Source of the DNA: Conus ventricosus
Lineage: Eukaryota > Mollusca > Gastropoda > Neogastropoda > Conidae
Length of the DNA: 64,000 bases
Assembly (NCBI GenBank): GCA_018398815.1
Contig: CM031601.1
Location: 20,834,466-20,898,465 of the forward strand
Reading direction: 5' to 3'
The notes below the pieces were generated by a model that was not told the DNA's origin, ran no database searches, and saw only the letters and a list, made by a program, of their open reading frames with translations. This document shows positions 52,308 to 63,040 of the stretch, piece after piece (the stretch's first letter is position 1; each line of letters opens with the position of its first letter). The translations under genes were made by a program, and so were the position numbers.

Positions 52308-52840
52308 ATGTAATGTTGTTTATAGCCCAGCTGACCGCAATATCAGGGCTGTCACCACGTTGAAGTCAACTCGCAAGTAATTGTAAAAAAAAATAATTCA
52401 CACAATTCTTAAAAACACTTCTAAAAACACACCAGAAACTTCGTCTAAAAGCTTTCTTCAGTAAAATCTTGGATCAGGTGAAAAATGTTTTTTTTTTTTT
52501 AATAATCTCTTTCAGAATTCAAAGATCATATCAGGTGGGACAGCTTTGAACAAGGTTTTTCATGGAGTCTTCTGTAAAGTGTTTATGTTCTCACATCGTG
52601 CAAGTCCCAACACTCTAGAAGACTATGTTTGACTGTGAGTGGTGTATGACATGGAATGCACCACGGAGCTTCTTTACCTTTTAAAAGATAAGAATGGGTG
52701 TAAAACGAGTGGCCTGTATGCAAACGGCACAAACTGCTTCTTCTTTACGGCCGCCTCGGGAACATGGTAAAAACTCTTTCAGGTTTGGACGGATACTAAG
52801 TAGTTTGTTATCCGTCAGAAGTGGGGGATAAAGCAACAGA
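52308..52840 (-). mobile_element. 3' fragment of the same I-group LINE family
   Basis: Minus-strand translation near 52840-52690 gives KLLSIRPNLKEFLP and RGGRKEEAVCAV, matching [18 protein letters not shown] of the intron 13 element. The 3' UTR end (52375-52310) matches its GTGACAGCCCTGAT...GGGCTATAA end. 5'-truncated at a G-rich tract (52849-52900). Confidence 0.85.
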
Positions 52841-52899
52841 AAACATGGGGGGGGGGGGGGGGGGGGGGGGGTGGGGGATGGGGGGGTGGGGGGGGAGGT

Positions 52900-53122
52900 C
52901 ACGTAAAGAGATCAACTTTCTTTGGTATTTTTGTGTACATGGTTCATAGTCCGGGTTCAGTGACTTCTTTCTCCACTCTCACTCTACCCTCCCCCCCATA
53001 CATACACCTCTCTCTCTGTCAAACACACATACACATGCACGCACGCGCGCGCGCGCACAACACACACAGAGTAACTGCTAACCTCTTACCTATACACATA
53101 CACATTCACCCCTCCCTCTTTC

Positions 53123-53164
<42 letters not shown>

Positions 53165-55640
53165 ACATGGAGAATGATTTCTTTCAATAGTGTTTAATTT
53201 GCACATGAAAACAACCAGACGCATTCAGATGAAATATGTGAGTATATGTTCGCACGTGTCCTAAACCGTGAACTGTCGTTGCTGACATTCATCATCACAA
53301 ACTTCCATAATCACATATTTTTTGTTACCTCAGGCTTCTACATAGATTTAAATTCGACAAATTCCATCAACAGACTTTACCCGCTATAGACTTCATCGCA
53401 GACATCACATCACAAACCTCATAATCAAGAGTTTGTCACATAATCATCACACAGACACATCATCGTAGATTTAATTCGTAAGACTTTCACATAAGATTTT
53501 ATCGTCATGAGACAACAGACTAATCATCGCAGATTCCATCTCAATGACGTTTCATAAACTGCATCTTAACACGTCACCACTCTAGAACACATCATCACAG
53601 ACTTCAAGTTGGATGTTGTAATCAACTCAGAAACTGCAGCATAGATGAAAAAGCAGAGCTGAGGTTGCATTTTGCATGTCAATATCTTTTTCTTCTGCTC
53701 TCTGCTTTGAAACCGGTACAAAAATGTTTTTCACAGGCCATACATGAGTGAATAATCAATGAGAATAGAAAAAAAAAACGCACATATTGCGACAATTAGC
53801 TTTCATTTAAGTGAATAAGTAATGGAAACGGAAAGTTTCACACGTTACCATAAAATGTTTTACCTACATGAATAAATGATGAGAAAACAAGCACAGATTT
53901 GATGCATTCAGGTTGGAATGATTGCAAATGTCATGGTGCAGGGGAGGATCTGGTGTGACGTGTCAGTCACCCTGATATAAAAGCCAATCGTGATTGACGC
54001 CGCGGGAAACTGAAATGTGGCGACTGCACTGATTTAAATTTTAGATGTTGAGAAAGACGATTTACATCTTGTCATCATTGTTTCTTTGACAGCATGCCAT
54101 GTAATCGTTAAAATAATCGATGACATTGCCATTCAAATTGTCACGGACAAAAAAAAAGAAAAACCGAAATCGTGGTCAGTCGCCAGCCAGTGCAATTGGA
54201 CATAAGTTCCCAAACTCAAGCATCCTGGTTTCCAGGCAGACGACTTCATGTGTCGCGTCAGCCAATTAGGCACGGTGAGGAGGCTATTTTCTAGTCCTTC
54301 GCGAGACGGCACCGTCCTGCAGACAGACTGAGTGGCTTGACCAACGTCTCAATAGGCTGGCCAGACGGATCTCTGCGTCTAGGTCAGACTGATACAGCTA
54401 ATTTACAAGACCAGTGCCCACAGTTAAGTCAGACGTCGCCGGTTAAAGTAGGAAGGGGGAGGTATTGCGTAGTGGGGGTGAAACCAAGTTAATTAATTAA
54501 ATGACCCATTGACCACCACAGAGAGCAAGGCCGGTAGATGTGACTTTCATGATTTGCATGTCCAATGAAATTAGAGGGGAGGTAACCTCGGTACAAGGCG
54601 GGAAAAATTCTGACCAATGGTACTCACCCTTTTGACACGTAGGAACAGAATAAGAAAGCTAGGGGAGTGAGAGAAGACAGGAAGAAAAAAAGAAGACTGA
54701 GGGAGATGTTCTGGGAGTAGACTCTGCACGAGAGAAAAGCAGAGAGATGAGGGGAGGAGTGAAGAGAACCGAGTTGAAGCATTAGCACCATATAGAGTCT
54801 GCAGGGGAAGGACTAAGGAGAGATATGAGAGAGAGAGAGTTGCTAATTGATGAAGAGAAAAAAAAGAAAAAGAAAAAAAAGCAACCATGTCCATTTGATA
54901 GAGCAGACCAGAAGAGAGAGAGAGAGTGCAATGCGTTAGTGCAGGAAGGAAGAAAGGAGAACAGATCGATGTCTGGTAGTCACTGTTCAATTTGAACCGG
55001 GGTTCGACCTCATACCTGGCAGCGCCACTTCCATCAGGCAGAACCACAGGCCAACGCCAGTAACCTGACCAGTCCCAGCAGTCCAACCTGACCAGTGCCG
55101 GCGGTCCAACCTGACCAGTGCCAGCAGTGGTGTCGTGACTGTGTTTGTGAAAGTGACAGTGAAAAGAAAAAAAAAGAAGAAAAGGAAAGACAGTGATTCG
55201 TAAATAGTTTAAGATCACCTGGCCAGGTAAAGTAGAAAATCTATTTATACCCGGGTTAGTTATGATGATTTAGATAAATGGTTTTATGAAGTTCAAGGAA
55301 AGAGAGAATGTTTTATTTTGTTTGACTCCATGCGCATTGATGTTTTTTTTTTCCATGATTATGTGTAGTAAAGTTATAGACTTTACTAGTGGTTTGATTT
55401 GACGAATGCATGATATATGAATGAGATTGTAAGCAAGCTGTGATGTGTGTTGGGCTGTGCGCTAGTCCTTCCTCCACTGACATACCCCGAGTTGACACCC
55501 ATTACCACTAACCCTCTCTCAGCTTATATTCATCAATTTTTGAATAATAATTTTCTGCTTTGTGCATTCCTCTGAAATGTAATCGATTCTGATCAGGTAG
55601 GAAAGAAAAAAGATACGCCCCCCCCCCCTCCAAGGGTGCC
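52900..55640. other. Intergenic stretch with no recognised gene
   Basis: It holds a (CG)/(CA) tract at 53037-53060, (CA)n at 53122-53160 and a 24-bp short tandem repeat at 55065-55130 (CCAACCTGACCAGTGCC, about 3 copies). A 215-codon minus-strand frame at 54571-55218 is Ser/Leu/Phe-rich and looks like the complement of purine-rich DNA, so I do not call it a gene. Confidence 0.55.
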
Positions 55641-55685
55641 AGGGGAACCCAGAGAATACTGTTCCCAACTGCCGAACCAATCAAC

Positions 55686-57203
55686 GAGAGCAATTCTTAT
55701 GGTACTTGGACTTACTGAACAAACATTTTCCTTAAACGAAGTACTATCATTACCTGGTTGTCAGCTGTTGGAAAGATATCCATTTTATCTCAGTTTTAGG
55801 AAAATCCCATTGTTTTGTTGCCGTCGAGTGAATGTATTGACCAATACATCTACAAATAGAACAAGAGTTGTTTAGGTTCTAATATATTTATTCCGGCTTG
55901 TGCAGGCATCATGTTTGATAGCTGGGCGGCCGCTGTTGCACACCGCTGGCTGAGTGAACTGTAATGTCAGGGAGAGCTTGCGCGAGGCTGGACTTTGTAG
56001 TTGCGTGTGGTATTTGTACAAGAATGAATGTCGGAATAAAATATTAGAACCTAAACAAACTCTTGTTCCTATTTCGAAACATCCTGGCAGGCTCGCCACT
56101 AATGTCACGATGCCCGTTTTACCTTGTTTTTACTCTGTTGTTTAATAGAGAATAAAACACGAACAGCTCACGACTTTTTATAATAACTGTGTGATCATCA
56201 ATAGGCTCACTCTCGCGCTTTCGCCACACCTGACAACAACATATAGCTCACTTCCTCCAAACAGTCGTCTGCTATCACGCCAACATTTATAACAGACTCA
56301 AAGAAATACAAGTTCCAACTTTACTTGTATGAAAACCACTTAAACTTCACATTCATAATTTAACAAACATTTTTGCACACAGGTATTCACAAATTAACTT
56401 AAATTAGCCAACCCTAAACATTACTTTATTTCTAAACTAGCTGACCTCCCTAACAAACTACTTCCCCTAACTGTAACTAAAACTCACCTAACCTCTGACC
56501 TAACCAAATTAAATAACTTCCCAAGTTCCCAACTAACAAATTAATTCACACGCCTACACTCTCCCAATCACTCGAACATTCTTACGACAACATTCTTAGA
56601 CTCATGCTCCCCATCGCTCAATTATTCCGACATTCAATTCTGTACAAATACCACACGCAACTACAAAGTCCAGCCTCGCGCAAGCTCTCCCTGACATTAC
56701 AGTTCACTCAGCCAGCGGTGTGCAACAGCGGCCGCCCAGCTATCAAACATGATGCCTGCACAAGCCGGAATAAATATATTAGAACCTAAACAACTCTTGT
56801 TCCTATTTCGAAACATCTTAAATCTCTAAGTCGAAATGAACTACAACTGAAGCCTAAAATCCGAACTTTACTCACCAAGCAGCCCACACCTCCATGCATT
56901 CAGAAAAGGACCGAACACGGTCGGACACGGCCTTATATTCCTACGCATGCCTCGGCTTCACCAAGGCCATACTCCACAGATGCGGAGATTATAAAAAATC
57001 CCAAAATCTTTTAACACTATCACTAACACTTTCTGACAGAGAGCAATTCTTATGGTACTTGGACTTACTGAACAAACACTTTCCTTAAACGAAGTACTAT
57101 CATTACCTGGTTGTCAGCTGTTGGAAAGATATCCATTTTATCTCAGTTTTAGGAAAATCCCATTGTTTTGTTGCCGTCGAGTGAATGTATTGACCAATCG
57201 GAA
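55686..57203. mobile_element. Palindromic LTR-like element cluster
   Basis: A 160-bp direct repeat (55686-55845 and 57040-57200, AGAGCAATTCTTATGGTACT...GTATTGACCAAT) brackets a 1.2-kb interior. Inside, a nearly perfect 170-bp inverted repeat occupies 55866-56042 and 56628-56800 and contains GCGGCCGC. On the minus strand a block from about 57037 (TGTCAGAAAG) to 56104 (ATCGTGACA) has LTR-like TG...CA ends. It is followed by TTAGTGGCGAGCCTGCC, which resembles a primer-binding region. My reading is a rearranged retroelement LTR with inverted partial copies, not a clean element. Confidence 0.45.
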
Positions 57204-57463
57204 ATCTTTTTTTTTTCATGTTCCCTGCCCGAACCATCCCTAGTCCTCCCGTCTTTCTCCTTTGCTTTAATTGATCGTTGATGCATCTCCTTCTCTTTTT
57301 TGCTATTTTCTTTGTTTCCTTACATTCATTTTCTTTTTCTTTTTTTCTTTCTGTCTTAATCCTCTCCTACATTCTTTGCACTGTTTTCTTCCATCCTTTC
57401 GAGGTGTTACTGCTCTTTGTTTATTTCGCATCTCTTATCTTCTTTACCCATATATAATATATT

Positions 57464-57498
<35 letters not shown>

Positions 57499-58106
57499 CA
57501 TAGAATAATATAAACTTGCTGAAGGCTCATTTTGAGAAGCATTTAATATTCACCCACTCAAGCACATACTGTTAGTTAGGCAGAATTTTCTACCACTGCA
57601 GATATGAATGCTTATCTCCCCCTATTTCTTCAATCTAAGACATAAGAGCAAGCTTTTTATAATTGAATATTTCTTGCAGTCATTGCAACACCAAGCTGCT
57701 CTGTAATTGCGGGAATGGTGCTCGGTATTTATTCTTGGAATTTATTAGTTTATTGTAATTCAGCCCCTTGTGGATTCATTCCAAGAACTGGCCCTCGGCA
57801 CTTGTGTCTTAAGAGGTTATATTTTTATATTTTCTACTTTTCACAAGAAAAGTTTTGATCTTTCATGATTTTCTTTTGCTTCTTAGGTGTGACACCTTGG
57901 ATGTTTTTTTTGAAAACTCAACAAACATACTACGGTATTGCACACCAGCCTCTTTCTGGGATAGCATTCTCTTGAAACCAAAAAGGCAGAGGAGTCACGT
58001 TACCACTTTCGCGGTCACTGAGGAGGAACAATCAGGTTTCAAAATACCGGTATCTGACCAGGAGTTATATGTTAGTGTAAAAGTAATGTTAGTATATATA
58101 TTTATA
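57200..58106. other. AT-rich intergenic sequence
   Basis: T/C-rich at 57200-57440, and (AT)n at 57453-57500. A 109-codon frame at 57855-58184 has no recognisable motif and runs into the ribozyme-bearing repeat. No gene is called. Confidence 0.5.
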
Positions 58107-58722
58107 TATACTGCTGAACAATTAAACAGTGGGAGAAAACAAGTGCAAGTTAACAATTCTTCAGTCATTACAGCAATGACTTGACAAAGATTTGAATTTA
58201 AAAAAAAAAAAAAAAGAAGAAAATGGGGAGAATATTTTATAAATATGAGAAACCCTTCACTAGCTGCCTGAGGGAACCATCGTACTCTCCTTCAAAGACA
58301 GATCTATTTGTATTGCCTGCTCCTAGGCCTTTCGTCCGCTGGATCGGACTCATCAGGAGACACGGCTGATTGTGTCTGTGCTCTTGGTGTCAAATAGAGA
58401 CACACCAAAGTCCATAATTCTGTGGTGTTCTCATCACCATGGGTTCAAAAAAGAATCCAACAGCACCCCCAAAGCAGCCAGCGAAGGGTAGTAAATGGAA
58501 CAAAGGAAAGCGTGGAGAGGAAAAAAAGGTTGCTGAAAAACTAAAAGCATTATGCAAACAGTATAAAATGTAGGGACAATCTTTGAGCCTATGCTTGAGG
58601 ATCCATTCAAGGATGCAAGGGAGATCAAAAGATATGGAACAGTCTGAGTGGTCAGCTCTGCTGTTCAATAACCCAAGCATTGTGAGTGGCAAAGAAATGT
58701 ACAGAACAATCTTTACTTGGAT
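58107..58722 (-). mobile_element. Retrozyme/Penelope-like repeat, copy 1, with hammerhead core
   Basis: A 616-bp unit repeated directly at 58762-59383 after a 39-bp spacer. The minus strand contains a hammerhead catalytic core at 58356-58330: CTGATGA, 4-bp stem GTCC/GGAC with loop GATCCAGC, then GAAA. All core bases match the ribozyme consensus, and the stem II closing G-C pair is present. I could not identify a complete stem III. The plus strand has a 44-codon Lys-rich ORF from ATG 58439 (MGSKKNPTAPPKQPAKGSKW). Confidence 0.7.
58330..58356 (-). ncRNA. Hammerhead ribozyme core, copy 1
   Basis: The catalytic nucleotides CUGAUGA and GAAA flank a 4-bp stem II with an 8-nt loop. Upstream, AGACAC and GTGTCT could form stem I with loop AATCAGCC. 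The cleavage-side partner strand is not obvious, so activity is unproven. Confidence 0.6.
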
Positions 58723-58761
58723 CTCCTAAGAGATGCAATCTCCCACCAATTGACCAAACAT

Positions 58762-59383
58762 TATACTGCTGAACAATTAAACAGTGGGAGAAAACAAGTG
58801 CAAGTTAACAATTCTTCAGTCATTACAGCAATGACTTGACAAAGATTTGAATTTTTAAAAAAAAAAAAAAGAAGAAGAAAATGGGGGGAATATATTATAA
58901 ATATGAGAAACCCTTCACTAGCTGCCTGAGGAACCATCGTACTCTCCTTCAAAGACAGATCTATTTGTATTGCCTGCTCCTAGGCCTTTCGTCCGCTGGA
59001 TCGGACTCATCAGGGAGACACGGCTGATTGTGTCTGTGCTCTTGGTGTCAAATAGAGACACACCAAAGTCCATAATTCTGTGGTGTTCTCACCACCAAGG
59101 GTTCAAAAAAGAATCCAACAGCACCCCCAAAGCAGCCAGCGAAGGGTAGTAAATGGAACAAAAGGAAAGCGTGGAGAGGAAAAAAAAGGTTGCTGAAAAA
59201 CTAAAAGCATTATGCAAACAGTATAAAATGTAGGGGACAATCTTTGAGCCTATGCTTGAGGATCCATTTAAGGATGCAAGGGAGATCAAAAGATATGGAA
59301 CAGTCTGAGTGGTCAGCTCTGCTGTTCAATAACCCAAGCATTGTGAGTGGCTAAGAAATGTACAGAACAACCTTTACTTGGAT
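58762..59383 (-). mobile_element. Retrozyme/Penelope-like repeat, copy 2, with hammerhead core
   Basis: About 97% like copy 1 by eye, with a few single-base indels. The hammerhead core is identical at 59013-58987. The plus-strand ORF start is lost (ATGG has become AAGG at about 59097). The right edge runs into an (AT)n tract at 59383-59398, just beyond the stop codon of the DEG/ENaC gene. Confidence 0.7.
58987..59013 (-). ncRNA. Hammerhead ribozyme core, copy 2
   Basis: The core and stem II are identical to copy 1, 657 bp away in the same orientation. One extra C lies between the stem I strand and the CUGAUGA block (CTCCCTGATGA versus CTCCTGATGA). Confidence 0.6.
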
Positions 59384-59405
59384 ATATATATATATATCGG
59401 ACTGA

Positions 59406-59557
59406 TCAAGGTGTCTCGGACTCTCCTTGGGGCTCCTTGCTGACTCCGAACAACCTGAAGAGGAGCCTGAAGAGGCCAATGAGGATCACCTCCACCAGCT
59501 CAGCCAGGCCGATGACGCTGGCACCCAGGAACAGTCCCATGTTGCCCCCGATACTTC
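59406..59557 (-). CDS. DEG/ENaC terminal exon (TM2 and tail)
   Basis: Acceptor ctctccacag (minus), starting GAAGTATCGGGGGC in phase 1. It encodes SIGGNMGLFLGASVIGLAEL and VEVILIGLFRLLFRLF, one hydrophobic helix, then a 14-residue polar tail and TGA at 59408-59406. It is 152 bp and directly neighbours the ribozyme-bearing repeat. Confidence 0.88.
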
Positions 59558-59654
59558 CTGTGGAGAGGATGAAGAGGGTGGTGTGGGAAAGTGGGGGGTA
59601 TGGGTGGGGGCGAGTGGACTCCGTTATTTCTGTATATGTACATACATCATAGAT

Positions 59655-59720
<66 letters not shown>

Positions 59721-60009
59721 GCGTTCTTGCCTTCCTTCCAGTACTTACTGTGTGCGTGAGAGAGGGAGGGGTCTGTCCATTTATTGAGACTCTACTCATC
59801 CTACTTGTCGTTTTCATCACAACAATACTGACAGGTAATGTACATTCACGATGACTACGATGGTGATGATGTGATACGTTCCCTTGCTGGATGATGGTGA
59901 CGCTGATGATGATGATAATAACAACGATAGTAGTAATAATGATCGCAACAACAACAACAATAGCATTAATGATAATAAAAATAACGATAATGATTATAAT
60001 AACAACAAC

Positions 60010-60095
<86 letters not shown>

Positions 60096-60228
60096 TGATG
60101 ATAACAATGAGTACATAGCGCATTGTTCAGATCATCTGCTCTAAAAACGCTTTGTGAAAAGAAACAAGATTAAACAACTCTTTCCTCTTCAGCCCCCCCC
60201 CCCCCCCTCCGCACGAGCATGCATGCCT

Positions 60229-60316
<88 letters not shown>

Positions 60317-60472
60317 ACACACACACACACACAGCATTGCAGAAGCTGTCTTCAATCCCCCTGGTACCGTAGTGGAACGGGAAGACCTACAGAGAAGCGG
60401 ATGAACAAACATACTTTATTCCAAGAGGGTTGCGTGGATATTTCGTTTCACATCCTGATCTCTGGACTAAGA

Positions 60473-60559
<87 letters not shown>

Positions 60560-60656
60560 TTTACCCATGATCGTCATTGAATTGTACTCTGGCACATACT
60601 CAATCTCGAACAGCTTCATGTCACCATAGAAGAAATTCAGATCCAGAATGTTTTCA
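59406..60656 (-). CDS. DEG/ENaC-family sodium channel, C-terminal two exons
   Basis: Amiloride-sensitive degenerin/ENaC channels are trimeric, with two membrane helices per subunit. Spliced, the two exons read ENILDLNFFYGDMKLFEIEY, VPEYNSMTIMGSIGGNMG and LFLGASVIGLAELVEVILIG, followed by FRLLFRLFGVSKEPQGESET and a stop. The IGG-MGLFLGAS stretch is the pore-lining start of the second helix, including the G-A-S selectivity motif. Upstream exons are not found in the remaining 3.4 kb and must lie beyond the right edge. It converges on BBS7. Subfamily (ASIC, FaNaC or other) cannot be told. Confidence 0.85.
59658..60333. repeat. Microsatellites in the DEG/ENaC last intron
   Basis: (CA)n at 59658-59718, a mixed GAT/AAC/AAT trinucleotide tract at 59905-60094, a C run at 60196-60206 and (CA)n at 60232-60333. 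Confidence 0.94.
60479..60557. repeat. (GA)n microsatellite at the DEG/ENaC donor
   Basis: About 39 pure GA dinucleotides. On the minus (sense) strand it is a (CU)n tract beginning about 6 nt into the last intron. Confidence 0.95.
60565..60656 (-). CDS. DEG/ENaC penultimate exon
   Basis: Acceptor tactgttgcag, donor gtaaat (phase 1), 92 bp. It encodes ENILDLNFFYGDMKLFEIEY and VPEYNSMTIMG, the conserved strand before TM2 (L.V.FEDLN...IE..PAY in the family). The donor is followed within 6 bp by a long (CT)n tract. A long (AC)n tract lies about 60 bp upstream of the acceptor. Confidence 0.82.
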
Positions 60657-60717
60657 CTGCAACAGTAGCAGTCACAGACGTTTGACTGATTTTTGCTGAA
60701 ACGTGGAGTACATTTTC

Positions 60718-60719
<2 letters not shown>

Positions 60720-60779
<60 letters not shown>

Positions 60780-60888
60780 TGTGTGTGTGTCTGTGTGTGC
60801 GTCTGTGTGTCTGTGTGTGTGTGTGCTCGCGCGTGCATGTGTGCGTGCGTGCGCGTGCGTACGCGCGTGTGCGCGCGCGTGCGTGCGC

Positions 60889-60947
<59 letters not shown>

Positions 60948-60960
60948 GGTGTGTGTGTGT
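60720..60960. repeat. Long (TG)n with alternating CG core
   Basis: TG tracts on both sides of a GCGTGCGCGC-rich centre (60830-60890), a strong candidate for Z-DNA. On the sense strand of the channel gene it is (CA)n upstream of the penultimate exon. Confidence 0.94.
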
Positions 60961-61089
60961 GAAAAATTCCCTGTAGTCTCCTGTCTTGACTGGTTTCCTC
61001 CCAATATATTACGTGGTATTCTTTTAAATGTGGAGTGGCTTTTTGCTGTTTTGATTCACACAAATCATCTTGATAGCCTATACTCTCTG

Positions 61090-61460
61090 TCTGTTGATTT
61101 GTGAGTCTGTCTGTCTATTTGCCTGCCTGCCTGCCTGCCTGCCTACCTGCCTGCCTGCCTGCCTGCTTGTCTGTCTCTCTGTCTGTACTTCTCTCTCACT
61201 CTCTGTCTCTCTCTCTCTGAATCATTCATACTCTCACTTCTGCCCTCGTTTCTTACACTTCTCTTATCTATCTTTCTATTCATTTTACTTTCCCTCCCCC
61301 CCCCCCCCATCTCTGTAAAGCATCCTGTACCCCCATTTCCCTGTATCTTTTTCCTCCCCTGATACACGCTAAAACCATTTGAACGCATGCGCGCACGCAC
61401 ACACACACACACACACATGTGCACGCACACGCAGTCATGCACGCACGCATGGACATGCGC
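61090..61460. repeat. (CCTG)n and short (CA) tracts
   Basis: CTGCCTGC tetranucleotide run at 61120-61168, CT-rich to 61220, a C run at 61297-61309 and (CA)n with alternating CG at 61386-61440. 61460-62400 holds a 48-bp tandem duplication (61806-61880) and no recognised gene. Confidence 0.85.
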
Positions 61461-62401
61461 ATAAACATGTTATTTAAGATCAGGGATGGACTGAGTCGTC
61501 AAAATCTCCATACCTTGCTCATGTAGTCTTTCCCTATCCTTCCCCACCCCTCCCTCGCTCCCCCTGCGACACCCAAACAGACACACACGTATCTCACATC
61601 TCTGCTGTTCAACGTGGGATTTTTCAAACCTATTTCTACAGATGAAAGAACAACACCCCCCCCCCCCCCCCAAACAAAACAAAAACAACAACAACAAAAA
61701 AGAACAGCAAGGATACTGCAATGTAGTTTTCTTTCTTGAAGGCATATTTGCTTGAGCTCTAATGATTGTCTTAGGTAGTGTTATGCCGAAGAGAAGATCT
61801 ACAGTGTTAAAACTGGACATCTCTCGCACGTGTGCAGTGTACTGTTAAAACTGAACATCTCTTGCACGCGCGCCGTGTACTGCCACGGTCGCTTCACAGC
61901 TGATCTGATTAGGAAACAGGCAAACACTCCAGGGCTTTTCTGAACGTTGCCCTCAGACCAGAGCTACGGGTCAAGCAGGCAGCAGAAGGACGATTCACGT
62001 GCACAAATCTCTAAGTGTCACTGTAGTCAGTTCTCTGTCATGAAGTGTTCATTCTTATCGCGAATGTTCGTCTGGAATTGCCAAAGAAGCCAAGGGTTAA
62101 GGATCAGTCACTCGCCTCGTTTCCCCACTATCCACCTCTGTCAGATATCCATTTGCACGTGCAAGTATCCCTGCGACAGATTTGTTCAGCTGGCTGGTTG
62201 GCTGTCTTGAATAATCATCAAACACGCCGGCTTCTTGTAGCTCGCTGTTCAGTGATCTCGGACTACTGCTTTCACGTGCGCTTTGCCCTCAAGCTGTGCA
62301 CCGATGGTGTGCTTCACACTTTGATAATTCGACACTACCATCTTGAAGCGTGGTGGACAGACAACCAATTCTTAAACGTTAGAAAAGTAGTTAAGGACTG
62401 A

Positions 62402-62734
62402 GAATCAAAAACTTACTTGGGGAATATTTCGACAGGGTCGCCCTGTCTTGATCAGCTTACTGTTGCTGTTGTGCAGCGAGGCCTGGTGGGGCGACTGTTG
62501 TGTGGGGTGAACGGTTGTCAGGATCTGATTGTAGATAGGGGGAAGTTCAAAGCCTTGATCTCTGTTCAGGCTGGGGCGTCTAGTCTTGATTTCAATGGCT
62601 TTCACTTTTCTTTTTGTGAGAAAGGGCTCTGTAGATAAGATCGCCCCACCAAGCCTCGCTGCCACAACAGCAACAGTGAGCTGATGAAGACAGGGCGACC
62701 CTGTCGAAATATTCTCCAAGTAAGTTTTTGATTC
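62402..62734 (-). mobile_element. Penelope-like element remnant with inverted ribozyme arms
   Basis: Two 93-94 bp arms (62402-62494 and 62641-62734) are inverted copies of each other, each with a hammerhead-like core. The 146-bp centre translates on the minus strand to KVKAIEIKTRRPSLNRDQGF and ELPPIYNQIL, resembling the C-terminal end of the GIY-YIG endonuclease of Penelope-like elements (PSLNRD-G-ELP-IYD). Penelope-like elements are known to carry hammerhead motifs near their ends, which supports the assignment. No RT is present. Confidence 0.7.
62681..62709 (+). ncRNA. Hammerhead-like core in the Penelope remnant, right arm
   Basis: CTGATGA, one extra A, then a 7-bp stem GACAGGG / CCCTGTC with loop CGA, then GAAA. 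The left arm has the inverted copy at 62455-62427 with CTGATCA in place of CTGATGA, a likely inactivating change. Confidence 0.5.
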
Positions 62735-62738
62735 TACC

Positions 62739-63040
62739 AGCCGCCGTGGCAAAGTGGTTAGCGTCGCGGACTCCCGGCTGGGAGGTCGTGGGTTCGAATC
62801 TCATCAGAAGTCATGTGGGTTCTTCTGCCCCGACTGGCTCCTACCCAGAGTTGAGTTTGCTGCGGACTCATTTGGGAAGACTGGGACCACACAGTCGAGT
62901 TTCATCCACTTAATGCATGATGCGTTTCTGAGAGTGTTGCTCAAATTTCCTGACCAATACTGCAGGTGCCTGTATCTCTCGGCCTGGCTGACGCTGGGAT
63001 ATATTATGAAAGGAAGCATAGAGTACAGCCCTGTCATGTA
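62739..63040 (+). mobile_element. tRNA-derived SINE beside the Penelope remnant
   Basis: A-box TGGCAAAGTGGTTAGCGTC (62747-62765) and B-box GGGTTCGAATCTC (62790-62802) lie 24 bp apart, as in an RNA polymerase III internal promoter. The body follows to about 63040; the exact 3' end is not clear. It begins right after the right arm of the Penelope remnant. Confidence 0.75.

Noticed and set aside
54571..55218. 215-codon minus-strand ORF
   Set aside because: Low-complexity Ser/Leu/Phe content, complement of purine-rich DNA, no motif or splice context.
57855..58184. 109-codon plus-strand ORF
   Set aside because: No family motif, and its end is part of the ribozyme-bearing repeat unit.
62045..62401. 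118-codon plus-strand ORF as a channel exon
   Set aside because: Wrong strand for the DEG/ENaC gene and no cysteine-rich ectodomain motifs.
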